Shown one piece after another: positions 8,902 to 17,241 of a stretch of DNA of 64,000 nucleotides (the first letter of the stretch is position 1; each line of letters begins with the position of its first letter). The DNA comes from Pseudonocardia cypriaca (lineage in GTDB: Bacteria; Actinomycetota; Actinomycetes; Mycobacteriales; Pseudonocardiaceae), in the NCBI RefSeq assembly GCF_006717045.1, contig NZ_VFPH01000001.1:434001-498000 (forward strand), given 5' to 3'. The notes beneath the pieces are model-generated. The model saw only the letters and a program-made list of their open reading frames with translations. It was not told the DNA's origin and ran no database searches. Position numbers and translations under genes: made by a program.

Positions 8902-9139
8902 TGACGCGTTCCCCCATGGCGCCGCCGGAGCGCCCGATCGACTGCTCACTCCCGACTGCTGATCGCTCGCCATACGGGCGCGAACCGTTACGTCCTGTTG
9001 CTGTCGCCGCAGGTCATCGGACTTGCTGACACCAGGGTCATGCGTAGCGGCGGCAGACGGGCCGCCTGTGTAACAGCCCTCGTCGGTGGCCCGAGTAGAG
9101 GCTCGGACCGTCCGGTCGCGGTGTGGAGGAGGTGCAGCG
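8902..9139. promoter_or_regulatory. Divergent promoter region, CapK-like gene / nucleotidyltransferase
   Basis: This 238-bp stretch between divergent starts must carry both promoters. On the plus side GTAAC (9070) and GAGTAG (9093) mirror the pair found at 4621/4644, and GGAGGAGG at about 9125-9132 is a strong ribosome-binding site for the GTG at 9140. On the minus side the GGGGGA site for the start at 8901 is clear, but no promoter can be named. I see no hairpin or additional gene. Confidence 0.55.
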
Positions 9140-9955
9140 GTGAAGGTCGTGCTCTTCTGCGGCGGCTACGGGATGCGCATGCGGGACGGGAGTTCGGACA
9201 CGCCGAAGCCGATGGTGCCGGTTGGGCCGCGCCCTCTGCTCTGGCACGTCATGCGCTACTACGCGCACTACGGGCACAAGGACTTCATCCTGTGCCTCGG
9301 CTACGGCGGGCACCACATCAAGCAGTACTTCCTGGACTACCAGGAGACCGGTTCCAACGACTTCGTCCTCCACAGCGGGGAGGTGCGGCTGCTCACCAGC
9401 GACATCGCAGACTGGACGATCACCTTCGTCGACACCGGCCTGGAGTCGCCGATCGGGGAGCGCCTGCGCCGGGTGCGCCGCCTGCTGGAGGGCGAGGAGA
9501 TGTTCCTCGCGAACTACGCCGACGTGCTCACCGACGCCCCCATCGACGCGATGGTCGATCAGTTCGCCGCCACCCCGGACGCGGTCGGACAGCTGCTCGC
9601 GGTGCCGCCGCAGGCGGCGTTCCACGTGGTGGAGGTGAACGACGGGAACCGGATCGAGGCGATCACGGCGCTGAAGGACATGCGGTTACAGGAGAACGGC
9701 GGGTACCTCGTGCTGCGTCAGGAGGTGTTCGACTACCTGCCGGAGAACGGCGATCTGGTGGCCGATGCCTGTGCGGTGCTGGCCAAGGAGGGCCGCCTCG
9801 CTGCGTATCCGTACAGCGGGTTCTGGCAGCCTGCCGACACGCTGAAGGAGCGGATCGCGCTGGAGGCCATGTACCAGGCCGATCGCACCCCTTGGATGCC
9901 ATGGCGCACCGATGTGCAGAGATCCACTCCGACGGTGCTGAGCGCGGGGGACTAG
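9140..9955 (+). CDS. Sugar-1-phosphate nucleotidyltransferase (RfbF-like)
   Basis: This 271-aa protein begins VKVVLFCGGYGMRMR, a variant of the GGxGxRL nucleotide-binding loop, followed by KPMVPVG and LLWHVMRYYAHYGHKDFILCLGY. These match the glucose-1-phosphate cytidylyltransferase branch in length and order. The reaction would be NTP + sugar-1-phosphate giving NDP-sugar + PPi in the cytoplasm. The loop Met replacing the usual Thr/Leu is unusual. CDP-glucose 4,6-dehydratase and later 3,6-dideoxyhexose genes are absent from the window, so the product may be used directly or the specificity may differ. The gene stands alone, with its own promoter and a terminator-like hairpin at 10013. Confidence 0.82.
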   Translation: MKVVLFCGGYGMRMRDGSSDTPKPMVPVGPRPLLWHVMRYYAHYGHKDFILCLGYGGHHIKQYFLDYQETGSNDFVLHSGEVRLLTSDIADWTITFVDTGLESPIGERLRRVRRLLEGEEMFLANYADVLTDAPIDAMVDQFAATPDAVGQLLAVPPQAAFHVVEVNDGNRIEAITALKDMRLQENGGYLVLRQEVFDYLPENGDLVADACAVLAKEGRLAAYPYSGFWQPADTLKERIALEAMYQADRTPWMPWRTDVQRSTPTVLSAGD

Positions 9956-10012
9956 GGGAGCGCCAGAACCGGGCGCAGCGGAGCGGACAACGCGGTACTG
10001 CGATTGCGAGAT

Positions 10013-10036
10013 GCGGATGTGCAATGGCGCATCCGC
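10013..10036 (+). terminator. Hairpin with T-rich tail after nucleotidyltransferase
   Basis: GCGGATGTGC and GCGCATCCGC pair with one mismatch around an AATG loop. The sequence runs into GGCATTTTCGGG. It lies 58 bp past the stop codon and looks like an intrinsic terminator. Confidence 0.55.
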
Positions 10037-10188
10037 GGCATTTTCGGGTTCTTGAATAGTCGGTCCTCGACCTGCCCACGTGCGGGTGGCCCTGCGCGGG
10101 ATCGTCAATTGTGTCGAGGTCGTGGCAGCGGCGCCCTGCAAGACTCCGTATCCGACCAGTCGAAATTCGAGTCCTCGAACGGACACCC
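10037..10188 (+). promoter_or_regulatory. Promoter region of the GT4 operon, with CAATTG-centred motif
   Basis: This stretch precedes the ATG at 10189 and should hold the operon promoter. CGTCAATTGTGTCG at 10103-10116 matches, on the opposite strand and with one mismatch, the sequence at 24251-24264 upstream of the initiating transferase. That suggests a shared operator. A GAATAG at 10053 resembles the element seen in the two leader regions at 4644 and 9093. The ribosome-binding site is weak (GAACGGACACCC). Confidence 0.4.
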
Positions 10189-11337
10189 ATGCGCATTGCT
10201 GTCGCCCACGAGTGGCTGACCAACTGGGCCGGTTCAGAGCGCGTAGCCGAGCAGCTGGTGGACGTGGCCGCGGCGGAGCAGCTGGTCGTCTCGGTGGCGG
10301 ACCCCGCGTTGGCCGAACAACGCTTTCCAGATGTGCGGGTGCGACCGCTGTGGCCGTCCCGGCTTCCGGCTGCCCGCACGAAGTGGCCACGGTACGCGAT
10401 TCCGATGATGCGGGCCTGGTCCACGGCGCGTATCGAGGCCGACGCACTGCTCGTCAGCTCGCATTTCGCCGCGCATCTCGCGACGCGTCGTTTCGAGGGG
10501 CCGTCGATCGTCTACTACCACACACCCGCCAGGATGTTGTGGCGGACCGAGACCGAGCTGGCCCGGCTGCCTCGGGCTGCACGCCGGGTGGTCAGCACTG
10601 CCGTCCTCCCCGCGTTGCGTGAGAGGGATCGGATCGCCGCCCAGCACGCCACCGTCGTACTCGGCAACTCTTGCGCGGTCGCAGAGCGGATCAACGCGGC
10701 CTACGGCCGCCGTGCCCAGGTGGTACACCCACCCGTCGACGTCGCCCGCTGGGCGTCCGTTCCGTCGGGTGACCGTTCGCACCTGCTCTGGCTGGGACGC
10801 CTGGTCCCCTACAAGCGACCTGACCTCGCGGTGGAGGTCGCGCGCCGGACAGGCATCCGGCTGGTGGTCATCGGGGACGGCCCTGAGCGGGCCCGGCTGG
10901 AACGGGATGCACCATCGCACGTCCGCTTCCTCGGCCATTGCCCCGACCACATCGTGCGCGAGGCCGTCGCAGGCGCGCGGATGCTGCTGTTCCCCGGTGA
11001 GGAGGATTTCGGTATCGCACCGGTGGAGGCGCTCGCGGCAGGCGTCCCGGTGATCGCCCTCGCCTCCGGCGGCGCACTCGACTACGTGCGGCAGGGGCTG
11101 AACGGATTGCTGGTGGGACGCGAGGATCCGGACGAGTTCGCCGCCGCGATCCGCTCGGCGTGGTCGCACTCATGGGACGAGCGGGCCATTCGAAGAAGTG
11201 CCGACGCCTTTTCCGTGGGCCGGTTCCGCGCCGAGCTGGCATCGGTCCTCGACGTCGCGCTGGGACCCGCTTGGCGGACCTCGACGTCGCCATCGGCTCG
11301 GCAGCTGGCCGCCACGATGCGCCGGGAATCGACATGA
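10189..11337 (+). CDS. Family 4 glycosyltransferase
   Basis: This 382-aa GT-B enzyme starts with MRIAVAHEWLTNWAGSERV, the usual strand and acceptor loop. The donor site includes LLWLGRLVPYKRPDLAVE (near residue 200) and the EX7E-type motif EEDFGIAPVEALAAGVPVI (near residue 270). The overall layout resembles WbaZ-like mannosyl/rhamnosyl transferases. It should add a sugar to the lipid-linked repeat unit at the inner membrane face. It is the first gene of an operon in which every following gene overlaps or nearly abuts the previous one. The ATG at 10189 is preferred because upstream in-frame codons encode no recognisable fold. Confidence 0.9.
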   Translation: MRIAVAHEWLTNWAGSERVAEQLVDVAAAEQLVVSVADPALAEQRFPDVRVRPLWPSRLPAARTKWPRYAIPMMRAWSTARIEADALLVSSHFAAHLATRRFEGPSIVYYHTPARMLWRTETELARLPRAARRVVSTAVLPALRERDRIAAQHATVVLGNSCAVAERINAAYGRRAQVVHPPVDVARWASVPSGDRSHLLWLGRLVPYKRPDLAVEVARRTGIRLVVIGDGPERARLERDAPSHVRFLGHCPDHIVREAVAGARMLLFPGEEDFGIAPVEALAAGVPVIALASGGALDYVRQGLNGLLVGREDPDEFAAAIRSAWSHSWDERAIRRSADAFSVGRFRAELASVLDVALGPAWRTSTSPSARQLAATMRREST

Positions 11338-12422
11338 CCGCCCGCGTTCGGGTCCACATGACCGGGTCGGCATGGTTTCCGACGGTTCCCGGCGGCCTGA
11401 ACCGGTACTTCACGGACCTCTTCCGCGCCCTCGAGTCGCATCCGAAGCTGGAGGTGTCCGCCGCGGCGTTCGGCGACCCCGCCCAGGGCGGGCGGTCGTG
11501 GGGACCGCCCGCAGGATCGACGTGGCAACGTGCCCGCGCCAGCTTCGTCGAGCGGTCGCCGCTCCCGCACCGCGCTGTCCTCGATCGCCACTTCTGCCTC
11601 TACGGTCGCCCGGCGATCGACCGGCACGGCCGCCATCCGCTCGTGGTGCACTTCCACGGCCCGTGGGCAGCGGAGAGCCGGATGTCCGGATCCCGGGAGG
11701 CGGCCGCACGGGTGAAGTACTGGATCGAGCGGATGCGGTACCTCGGTGCCGATCGGTACGTCGTGTTGTCCCGGCACTTCCGGGATCTGCTGGCGGAGTC
11801 CTACCGCGTTCCCCAGCACAAGATCTGCGTCATCCCGCCCGGCGTCGACCTCGACCGGTTCCACGTCCTGCCGCAGTCTCGGCCGTCGCGCACGGTGCTC
11901 TGCGTCCGCAGGCTGGAACGTCGGATGGGGATCGACGTGTTGCTCCGGGCGTGGTCCGAGGTCCTCGCGGTGCGTCCGGACGCGCGGCTGGTGATCGTGG
12001 GCACCGGCCGCGAGGAGCAGGCCCTCCGCGCCCGGGTCGGCGCATCGCCCGATCTGAGTGGATCCGTCGCGTTCGAGGGCTGCACAACGGATGAGCGGCT
12101 GGTTCGGCTCTACGGGAATGCCGCATTCACGGTCGTCCCGTCCGTGGAGCTCGAGGGGTTCGGCCTGATCGCGCTCGAGTCGCTCGCCGCCGGTCGCGCG
12201 CCGATCGTGACCGACTGCGGCGGGCTGCCCGACTCCGTGCGTGGGCTGGACCCCTCGCTGATCGTGCCCGCGGGCGAGGCGAGCGCCCTCGCGGACCGGA
12301 TCGTGCGCGCCCTGGACGGCAACCTCCCCGCGCCTCATCGGTGCCGGACCCATGCCGAGTCGTTCTCGTGGCAGGCCGCGGCCGAGCAGCACGTCGCGAT
12401 GTATCGGGAGCTGCTCGCATGA
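11334..12422 (+). CDS. Family 4 glycosyltransferase
   Basis: This 362-aa GT-B protein starts at the ATG of an ATGA overlap. N-terminal features are GGLNRYFTDL (glycine loop) and VVHFHGPWAAES. The C-terminal half has VLCVRRLERRMGIDVLLRAW, GREEQALRA, and the donor motif ELEGFGLIALESLAAGRAPIV with the two glutamates of EX7E. It is a retaining transferase for repeat-unit assembly and is coupled to the previous and next GT4 genes. Donor sugar is unknown. Confidence 0.9.
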   Translation: MTARVRVHMTGSAWFPTVPGGLNRYFTDLFRALESHPKLEVSAAAFGDPAQGGRSWGPPAGSTWQRARASFVERSPLPHRAVLDRHFCLYGRPAIDRHGRHPLVVHFHGPWAAESRMSGSREAAARVKYWIERMRYLGADRYVVLSRHFRDLLAESYRVPQHKICVIPPGVDLDRFHVLPQSRPSRTVLCVRRLERRMGIDVLLRAWSEVLAVRPDARLVIVGTGREEQALRARVGASPDLSGSVAFEGCTTDERLVRLYGNAAFTVVPSVELEGFGLIALESLAAGRAPIVTDCGGLPDSVRGLDPSLIVPAGEASALADRIVRALDGNLPAPHRCRTHAESFSWQAAAEQHVAMYRELLA

Positions 12423-13573
12423 TGAAGGCCCTGTTCGTGCTGCACTCGGCCGCGCCGTCGGGCGCAGAGCTATCGGTCGAGCGACTGGTGGTAGCGCTGC
12501 GTGGCACCGTCGATGTCACCACCGTCTTCCTCGAGGACGGGCCGATGGTCGAGCGCCTTTGCGCGAGCGGCGCAGAGGTGGTCGTGCTGAGGAGTACGTT
12601 CGACAGCAGGGCCATCACCATCGAGGGCCGTACGATCCGCAAGCTGTTGATCGGTCTGGTCGGACTCGTTCGGCTGGGCTGGTCGCTCGGGGCGCTCGTG
12701 CACCGCTCCGGGGCGTCCGTCGTCGTCGCCCACACCACAAAGGCGCTAGTCATGTCCGCCGTCGCCACTCGGCGGGCTCGGGTGCCGCTCGTCTGGCACA
12801 CGCACGACCGCATCTCGGCCGAGTACTTCGGCCGCGTCCTCGCCACCCTCATCCGGCTGTTGGGATGGATCGTCAGCGATGCCTACATCGCCAACAGCAG
12901 GTCGACGCTCGGAACGTTGAACCGGTGGCGCAGGAGAGCACTCGTCGCCTATCCGTGTGCCGAACTGGACCGCGAGCCCCCCGAGCGCACCGAACGGAGC
13001 CCCGCGGACACGGTCGTCGCCGTCGTGGGCCGGTTGACACGGTGGAAGGGGCAGGACGTGTTCCTCCGCGCTCTGGCCGACGTCGCGCTGCGGCCGGAAC
13101 ACGTGTACCTCGTTGGCGGTGCGCTCTTCGGGGAGGACGCCTACCGGGACGAGTTGCACGCTCTCGCCTCGGAGCTCGACCTGGCGGTGACGTTCACCGG
13201 GCACGTCGACGACCCGCTGTCCTACATGCGACGCGCCGACATCCTCGTGCACTGCTCGGTCATCGCCGAGCCGTTCGGTCAGGTGGTGGTGCAGGGAATG
13301 AGCGCGGGCTGCGCGGTGATCGCGTCGCGGCCCGGCGGGCCGACGGAGGTGATCGAGCCGGAGGTCAGCGGGCTGCTCGTAGACGGAGGTGACCGTGGCC
13401 AGCTCACCGCGGCACTCGATCGCCTCATCCTCGATGGCGAGCTGCGGCAGCGGCTCGCGAGTGCCGCTCGGGTACAGGCCACGCGCTTCGACGACGCGCG
13501 CACCGCTCGAGACGTCGCCGACTTCCTCGCCACCGTGGTGGCGACGGCTGGTGGAAGGCCTGCTCATGTGTGA
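12419..13573 (+). CDS. Family 4 glycosyltransferase
   Basis: This is a 384-aa GT-B protein. Two tandem ATG codons follow the previous stop, and the first, in the ATGA overlap, is used here. Features are the N-terminal FVLHSAAPSGAELSVERLV, then VAVVGRLTRWKGQDVFLRAL near residue 200, and the donor motif AEPFGQVVVQGMSAGCAVI, in which the second Glu of EX7E is replaced by Gln. That replacement also occurs in some active relatives, so loss of activity should not be assumed. It is the third consecutive GT4 of the operon. Its last 8 nt overlap the flippase start. Confidence 0.88.
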   Translation: MMKALFVLHSAAPSGAELSVERLVVALRGTVDVTTVFLEDGPMVERLCASGAEVVVLRSTFDSRAITIEGRTIRKLLIGLVGLVRLGWSLGALVHRSGASVVVAHTTKALVMSAVATRRARVPLVWHTHDRISAEYFGRVLATLIRLLGWIVSDAYIANSRSTLGTLNRWRRRALVAYPCAELDREPPERTERSPADTVVAVVGRLTRWKGQDVFLRALADVALRPEHVYLVGGALFGEDAYRDELHALASELDLAVTFTGHVDDPLSYMRRADILVHCSVIAEPFGQVVVQGMSAGCAVIASRPGGPTEVIEPEVSGLLVDGGDRGQLTAALDRLILDGELRQRLASAARVQATRFDDARTARDVADFLATVVATAGGRPAHV

Positions 13574-14843
13574 GGACCAGGGCAGGTTCCGGTTGCTGAC
13601 CGCGGCGCGCGACGTCGGTCTGGTCACCTTCGGCAAGTACGGCCAGTACGTCGTCACCGTCGTGACGGTGCCGCTGATCGCACGGCTGCTCGGGACCGAG
13701 GGCCTGGGGCTGGTCGCGATCGCGATGTCGTCGTACTTCTTCGGATCCGTCCTCGTCGACCTCGGCATCGCCCAGTTCCTGTCGGCGATGATGAGCCGAG
13801 AGGACGTGCGGCAGCTGCGCGGGAACTACCTCGTCATCCGCGCAGTCACCCTGTCGACGATCGGTTCGGCCCTGCTGATCGGCGTCGCTCTCGACGTCGG
13901 TGTGACCGGCCGGTTGATCCTGCTCGGCCTGTTCGCGGGCGGGCTGTCGTCGATCTCCGAGGACTGGGTGCTCATCGGACAGGCGCGGTTCGCCGCGTCG
14001 ACGGGCTACCAGGCCGTCGGCCGGATCATCTACCTGGGGCTGCTGGTCACCATCCTGCCCCGCATTCCTCGCGCCGAGGTCGCACTGCTGTGCCTGATGC
14101 TCGGGGCCGTCGTGACGATCGCCTTGACCTGGCGTGACTCACTCCGCCGGTTCGGCCGACCCGCGCGCCCGCACCGGATCATCGACACGGTGCGGATGGG
14201 GATCACCGTGCTCACCTCACGGTTGCTGGTCCTCGGATACGGCCAGGGCGCCACAGCCATCTACTCCTCGGTCCTGACGCCGGCCTCGCTGGGCCTGTTC
14301 TCGGCCGGAGACCGGCTCGTCCGCGCCGTGCAGTCGGTTCTGGACCCCATCGGCTTCGCGCTGCTGCCGCGGATGGCCCGCATCAGTCACGAGGACCGGT
14401 TCTGGCGGCGTGGCGTACTCGCGTTGCTGGTCTGCGTCGGGATGGCTTGCATCGCCACCGCGGCCCTCTGGGTGGCGGCGCCATTCCTCGTCGAACTGAT
14501 CTTCGGCCGCGCGTTCGCCGAAGCGGTTCCGTTCCTGCGCCTCGAGGTGCTCATCCTCCCGGCCACGGCACTGACGTCGTTCGCGACCACCGCCATCCTG
14601 CCGGTCCGCAAGGACGCCGCTGGGGTGCTGATCGGAGCCCTCATAGGTGTCTGCCTGGCGGGGATCTGGCTGTACATCGCCGTCCGAACCGGTTCGGTGT
14701 GGTCGCTGGTCTACGGGACGTTGTGCTGCGAAACGGCCGTCGCGCTCTGGTACGTCGCCCGGATGTGGCATCTCTACAGGCGGGAACGGAACGAGACCGT
14801 GCCTGCGGACGGTGTGCCGGCGCATGCGGAGGGCTTGCGGTGA
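13566..14843 (+). CDS. Wzx-type flippase (third)
   Basis: This 425-aa polytopic protein has the polysaccharide-transporter pattern TFGKYGQYVVTVVTVPLIARLLG near the N-terminus and SVLTPASLGLFSAGDRLVRA near residue 240, resembling O-antigen Wzx more than the pair at 797 and 4742. It should flip the repeat unit built by the three preceding GT4 enzymes. The ATG at 13566 lies inside the end of the preceding gene and avoids a long extension that has no membrane character. Its stop overlaps the CgeB-like gene by 4 nt. Confidence 0.88.
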   Translation: MCEDQGRFRLLTAARDVGLVTFGKYGQYVVTVVTVPLIARLLGTEGLGLVAIAMSSYFFGSVLVDLGIAQFLSAMMSREDVRQLRGNYLVIRAVTLSTIGSALLIGVALDVGVTGRLILLGLFAGGLSSISEDWVLIGQARFAASTGYQAVGRIIYLGLLVTILPRIPRAEVALLCLMLGAVVTIALTWRDSLRRFGRPARPHRIIDTVRMGITVLTSRLLVLGYGQGATAIYSSVLTPASLGLFSAGDRLVRAVQSVLDPIGFALLPRMARISHEDRFWRRGVLALLVCVGMACIATAALWVAAPFLVELIFGRAFAEAVPFLRLEVLILPATALTSFATTAILPVRKDAAGVLIGALIGVCLAGIWLYIAVRTGSVWSLVYGTLCCETAVALWYVARMWHLYRRERNETVPADGVPAHAEGLR

Positions 14844-15844
14844 AGATCCTCTACATCGGCGACGACTGGATCGGGAGCAACGCGCGCTCGCTCGCCGAGG
14901 GATTCCGCCAGGCGGGCCACGAGGTCGTTGCCGTCGACACCACACCGGTCACGCTGCCGCGGCGGCTCTCCGCTCCGTGGATCCACGCCAAGCTCGCCGG
15001 CAGGCGGGCGCCGTGGAGCGTCGAGGCGGTACATCGGCGGATCGAGCAGATCGCCGCCGAGCTCCACCCCGATCTCGTTTTCGCTTTCAAGACGGTGCAC
15101 CTCGACCAGCGGCGGCTGCTCGACGTGCCGGCATACTTGCACGTCCACTACAGCCCGGACGACGTGTCGAACCCCTACAACACCACGCCCGGCTACCTGG
15201 AGTGGGAGCGAGCGTGGGATCTCGTCGTCACGACGAAGCGGCACAACGTGCCGGAACTGCTGGCCCGCGGTGCACGTGCGGTCAAGTTCGTGCCGAGCGC
15301 CTACGACCCGGCGTGGCACCGACCGTGCGCCCGCCGGGCAGGCCGCCAGTACCTGGTGGGTTTCATCGGCGCCTGCCGCCCCGATCGGCGGGGCCCCCTG
15401 GTCGACCTCGCCCGCAGGTACGGCGATCGCATGCTCCTGCGGGGCCCCGGATGGCGACGCGTCCCACAACTCCGGAGGACGCGCGCGACCGTGGCCGCCG
15501 CGGTGTACGGGGAGCAGCTGTCGGTCGCCGTGGCTTCGGTGACCGCGAACCTCGTGCTGCTCAACTCCGCCAACCGTGACACCCACACCTGCCGGACCTT
15601 CGAGGTGCCGGCCGCCGGGGGGCTCTTCGTCGGGGAGCGCACCGCGGAGCACGAGGCGCTGTTCGACGACGGCACGGAGTGCCTGCTGTTCTCCACCGCG
15701 GAGGAACTGCACGACCGCCTCCGCTGGTGCGACGAACGGCCCGATCTCGCACGCAAGGTGGCGGAGTCGGGCTACCGACGGATCGTGCGCGGTCGGCACC
15801 GGTACGTGGACCGTGCCGCCGAGATCGTCGCAACGTTCCACTGA
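14840..15844 (+). CDS. CgeB/YkvP-like glycosyltransferase
   Basis: This 334-aa protein has an N-terminal strand KILYIGDDW and a C-terminal block TCRTFEVPAAGGLFVGERTAEHEALFDDG that is the hallmark of the CgeB family of GT1-like transferases (DUF3880 type), including the PDLVFAFK segment near residue 75. CgeB acts on spore-coat glycans in Bacillus, but in clusters like this one the family is an ordinary sugar transferase. The GTG start overlaps the flippase stop. The donor is unknown. Confidence 0.8.
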   Translation: MKILYIGDDWIGSNARSLAEGFRQAGHEVVAVDTTPVTLPRRLSAPWIHAKLAGRRAPWSVEAVHRRIEQIAAELHPDLVFAFKTVHLDQRRLLDVPAYLHVHYSPDDVSNPYNTTPGYLEWERAWDLVVTTKRHNVPELLARGARAVKFVPSAYDPAWHRPCARRAGRQYLVGFIGACRPDRRGPLVDLARRYGDRMLLRGPGWRRVPQLRRTRATVAAAVYGEQLSVAVASVTANLVLLNSANRDTHTCRTFEVPAAGGLFVGERTAEHEALFDDGTECLLFSTAEELHDRLRWCDERPDLARKVAESGYRRIVRGRHRYVDRAAEIVATFH

Positions 15845-15858
15845 GCGGGAGGAGGGAC

Positions 15859-17241
15859 ATGTCCGGCGCTTTCACGATGCTCACCGCCACCGCTGCCGCA
15901 TTGCTCACGATCGCGGTCGCGGCGGTCCGGACCCCCGGTGTCGCCCGGGTGTTCCTCCTCACCCAGGTCGTGTACTGGAGCCTCTCGTACCTCGCACGCC
16001 CCATCGTTCTGGTCTGGGTGCAGCCCGAACCCGGGTTCGGGGACAACGTAGCCGACCCCCGTCTCGCCGGCATCGGCTACGACCACGGGATCGAGACGGT
16101 CATGGCACCCGTCGTCGTTGGGCTGTGGGTGTACGCGGCCCTCGCCGTCGCATACGCGCTGTGGGTCCGCCACCGGGGGAAGTCCCGCTCGCCGGATCTC
16201 GCTCCCGCAGCCGCACTCGTGCCGACCCTGGCAGCGGTGTTCGTACTGGGCATGATCGGCCGGTTCGCCGCGCTCGCGACCGGCAGCGCCGGCTCAGCGG
16301 GCGACGTCGACAGCTCGAACCCCGTTCTCAGCGGTGTCGCCACGCTCGCCGCCGTCGGTGCGATCGGCCTGATCGTCTACTACCGGTCGGCGGACCGGAT
16401 GCGGACGATCGCCGTCATCGGCGGGCTGCTGCTCGTCCAGCTGCAATGGACCGTCGCGGTCGAGTCGAAGAGCCCGATCATGGGGGCGGCGCTGGCGCTC
16501 GCCGTCCGGTTCGCGCTGGACGGCTGGACCCGACGACGGGTTCTCGGCGTCGTCGGTCTCTCGATCGTCGCCGTCGGTGGCTTCGGCTGGCTCCAGTCGA
16601 TCAAGCTGAGCGAGGGTGCTGTCGCGGCGACGGTCGCGGCGGACGCCCAGTACCCGGCGGTCATCCAACCCTTCATGAGCATCCTGCGGCGTTTCGATCT
16701 CCTCGCGGCCGCGACGGACGCCTACTACATGGGCGGTCGCCCGTGGCTGTCGACCGGAGAGGTGCTCCAGTACACCCTGCAGAGCCTCGTCCCCGCCCAA
16801 CTTCTGGGCGTCGAGAAGTTCCACTCGGGCACGGCGTGGGCCGATGAGGTCCGGGGCTCGTCGGTGGACATGACGCGGGTTTCCGTTTCGCTCGCGGAAG
16901 GGAACATCAACGAGGGCTATGTGCTCGGCGGCTACGCGGGAGTGGTCATGGCCGTTACGTCCACGTTCGGGCTGCTGCTCTTCGCGTGCTGGGCGTTGCG
17001 CGCCAGGCAGGTGGTGTTCGTCGCTCTCGGGCTGACGGTGATCGGGGCGCCCGTGCTGTTCGAACGCGGCGTCCTCGGCAGTGCCGAGGTCCTCGGAAAG
17101 AGCCTGCAGATCGCGGTCGCGATCTGGATCGTCGACATGACGGTGCGTGAGTTCCGGCAACGATCGGTGGGGCGATCCGCCCTCGCGATCCGTCCGAGGT
17201 TCGACGCGCCCACTGGAACCGGAACAGGGGGACTGAGATGA
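15859..17241 (+). CDS. Wzy-like polysaccharide polymerase
   Basis: This 460-aa protein is dominated by hydrophobic helices (about 10-12), with one larger extracytoplasmic loop between roughly residues 240 and 350 that contains WLQSIKLSEG and several Arg residues, as in Wzy/O-antigen polymerases. These proteins join flipped repeat units on the outer membrane face. An excellent ribosome-binding site, GGGAGGAGGG, sits just before the ATG at 15859. Its position between transferases and a Wzz-type gene supports the call. Primary sequence in this family is poorly conserved, so the assignment rests on topology and context. Confidence 0.75.
   Translation: MSGAFTMLTATAAALLTIAVAAVRTPGVARVFLLTQVVYWSLSYLARPIVLVWVQPEPGFGDNVADPRLAGIGYDHGIETVMAPVVVGLWVYAALAVAYALWVRHRGKSRSPDLAPAAALVPTLAAVFVLGMIGRFAALATGSAGSAGDVDSSNPVLSGVATLAAVGAIGLIVYYRSADRMRTIAVIGGLLLVQLQWTVAVESKSPIMGAALALAVRFALDGWTRRRVLGVVGLSIVAVGGFGWLQSIKLSEGAVAATVAADAQYPAVIQPFMSILRRFDLLAAATDAYYMGGRPWLSTGEVLQYTLQSLVPAQLLGVEKFHSGTAWADEVRGSSVDMTRVSVSLAEGNINEGYVLGGYAGVVMAVTSTFGLLLFACWALRARQVVFVALGLTVIGAPVLFERGVLGSAEVLGKSLQIAVAIWIVDMTVREFRQRSVGRSALAIRPRFDAPTGTGTGGLR

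Noticed and set aside
7567..8917. Upstream half of the 895-codon minus-strand ORF as an extension of the GHL15-like lipoprotein
   Set aside because: The extension lies over the CapK-like gene in another frame and is Arg/Pro-rich. A lipoprotein signal begins at the GTG at 7567, so translation must start there.
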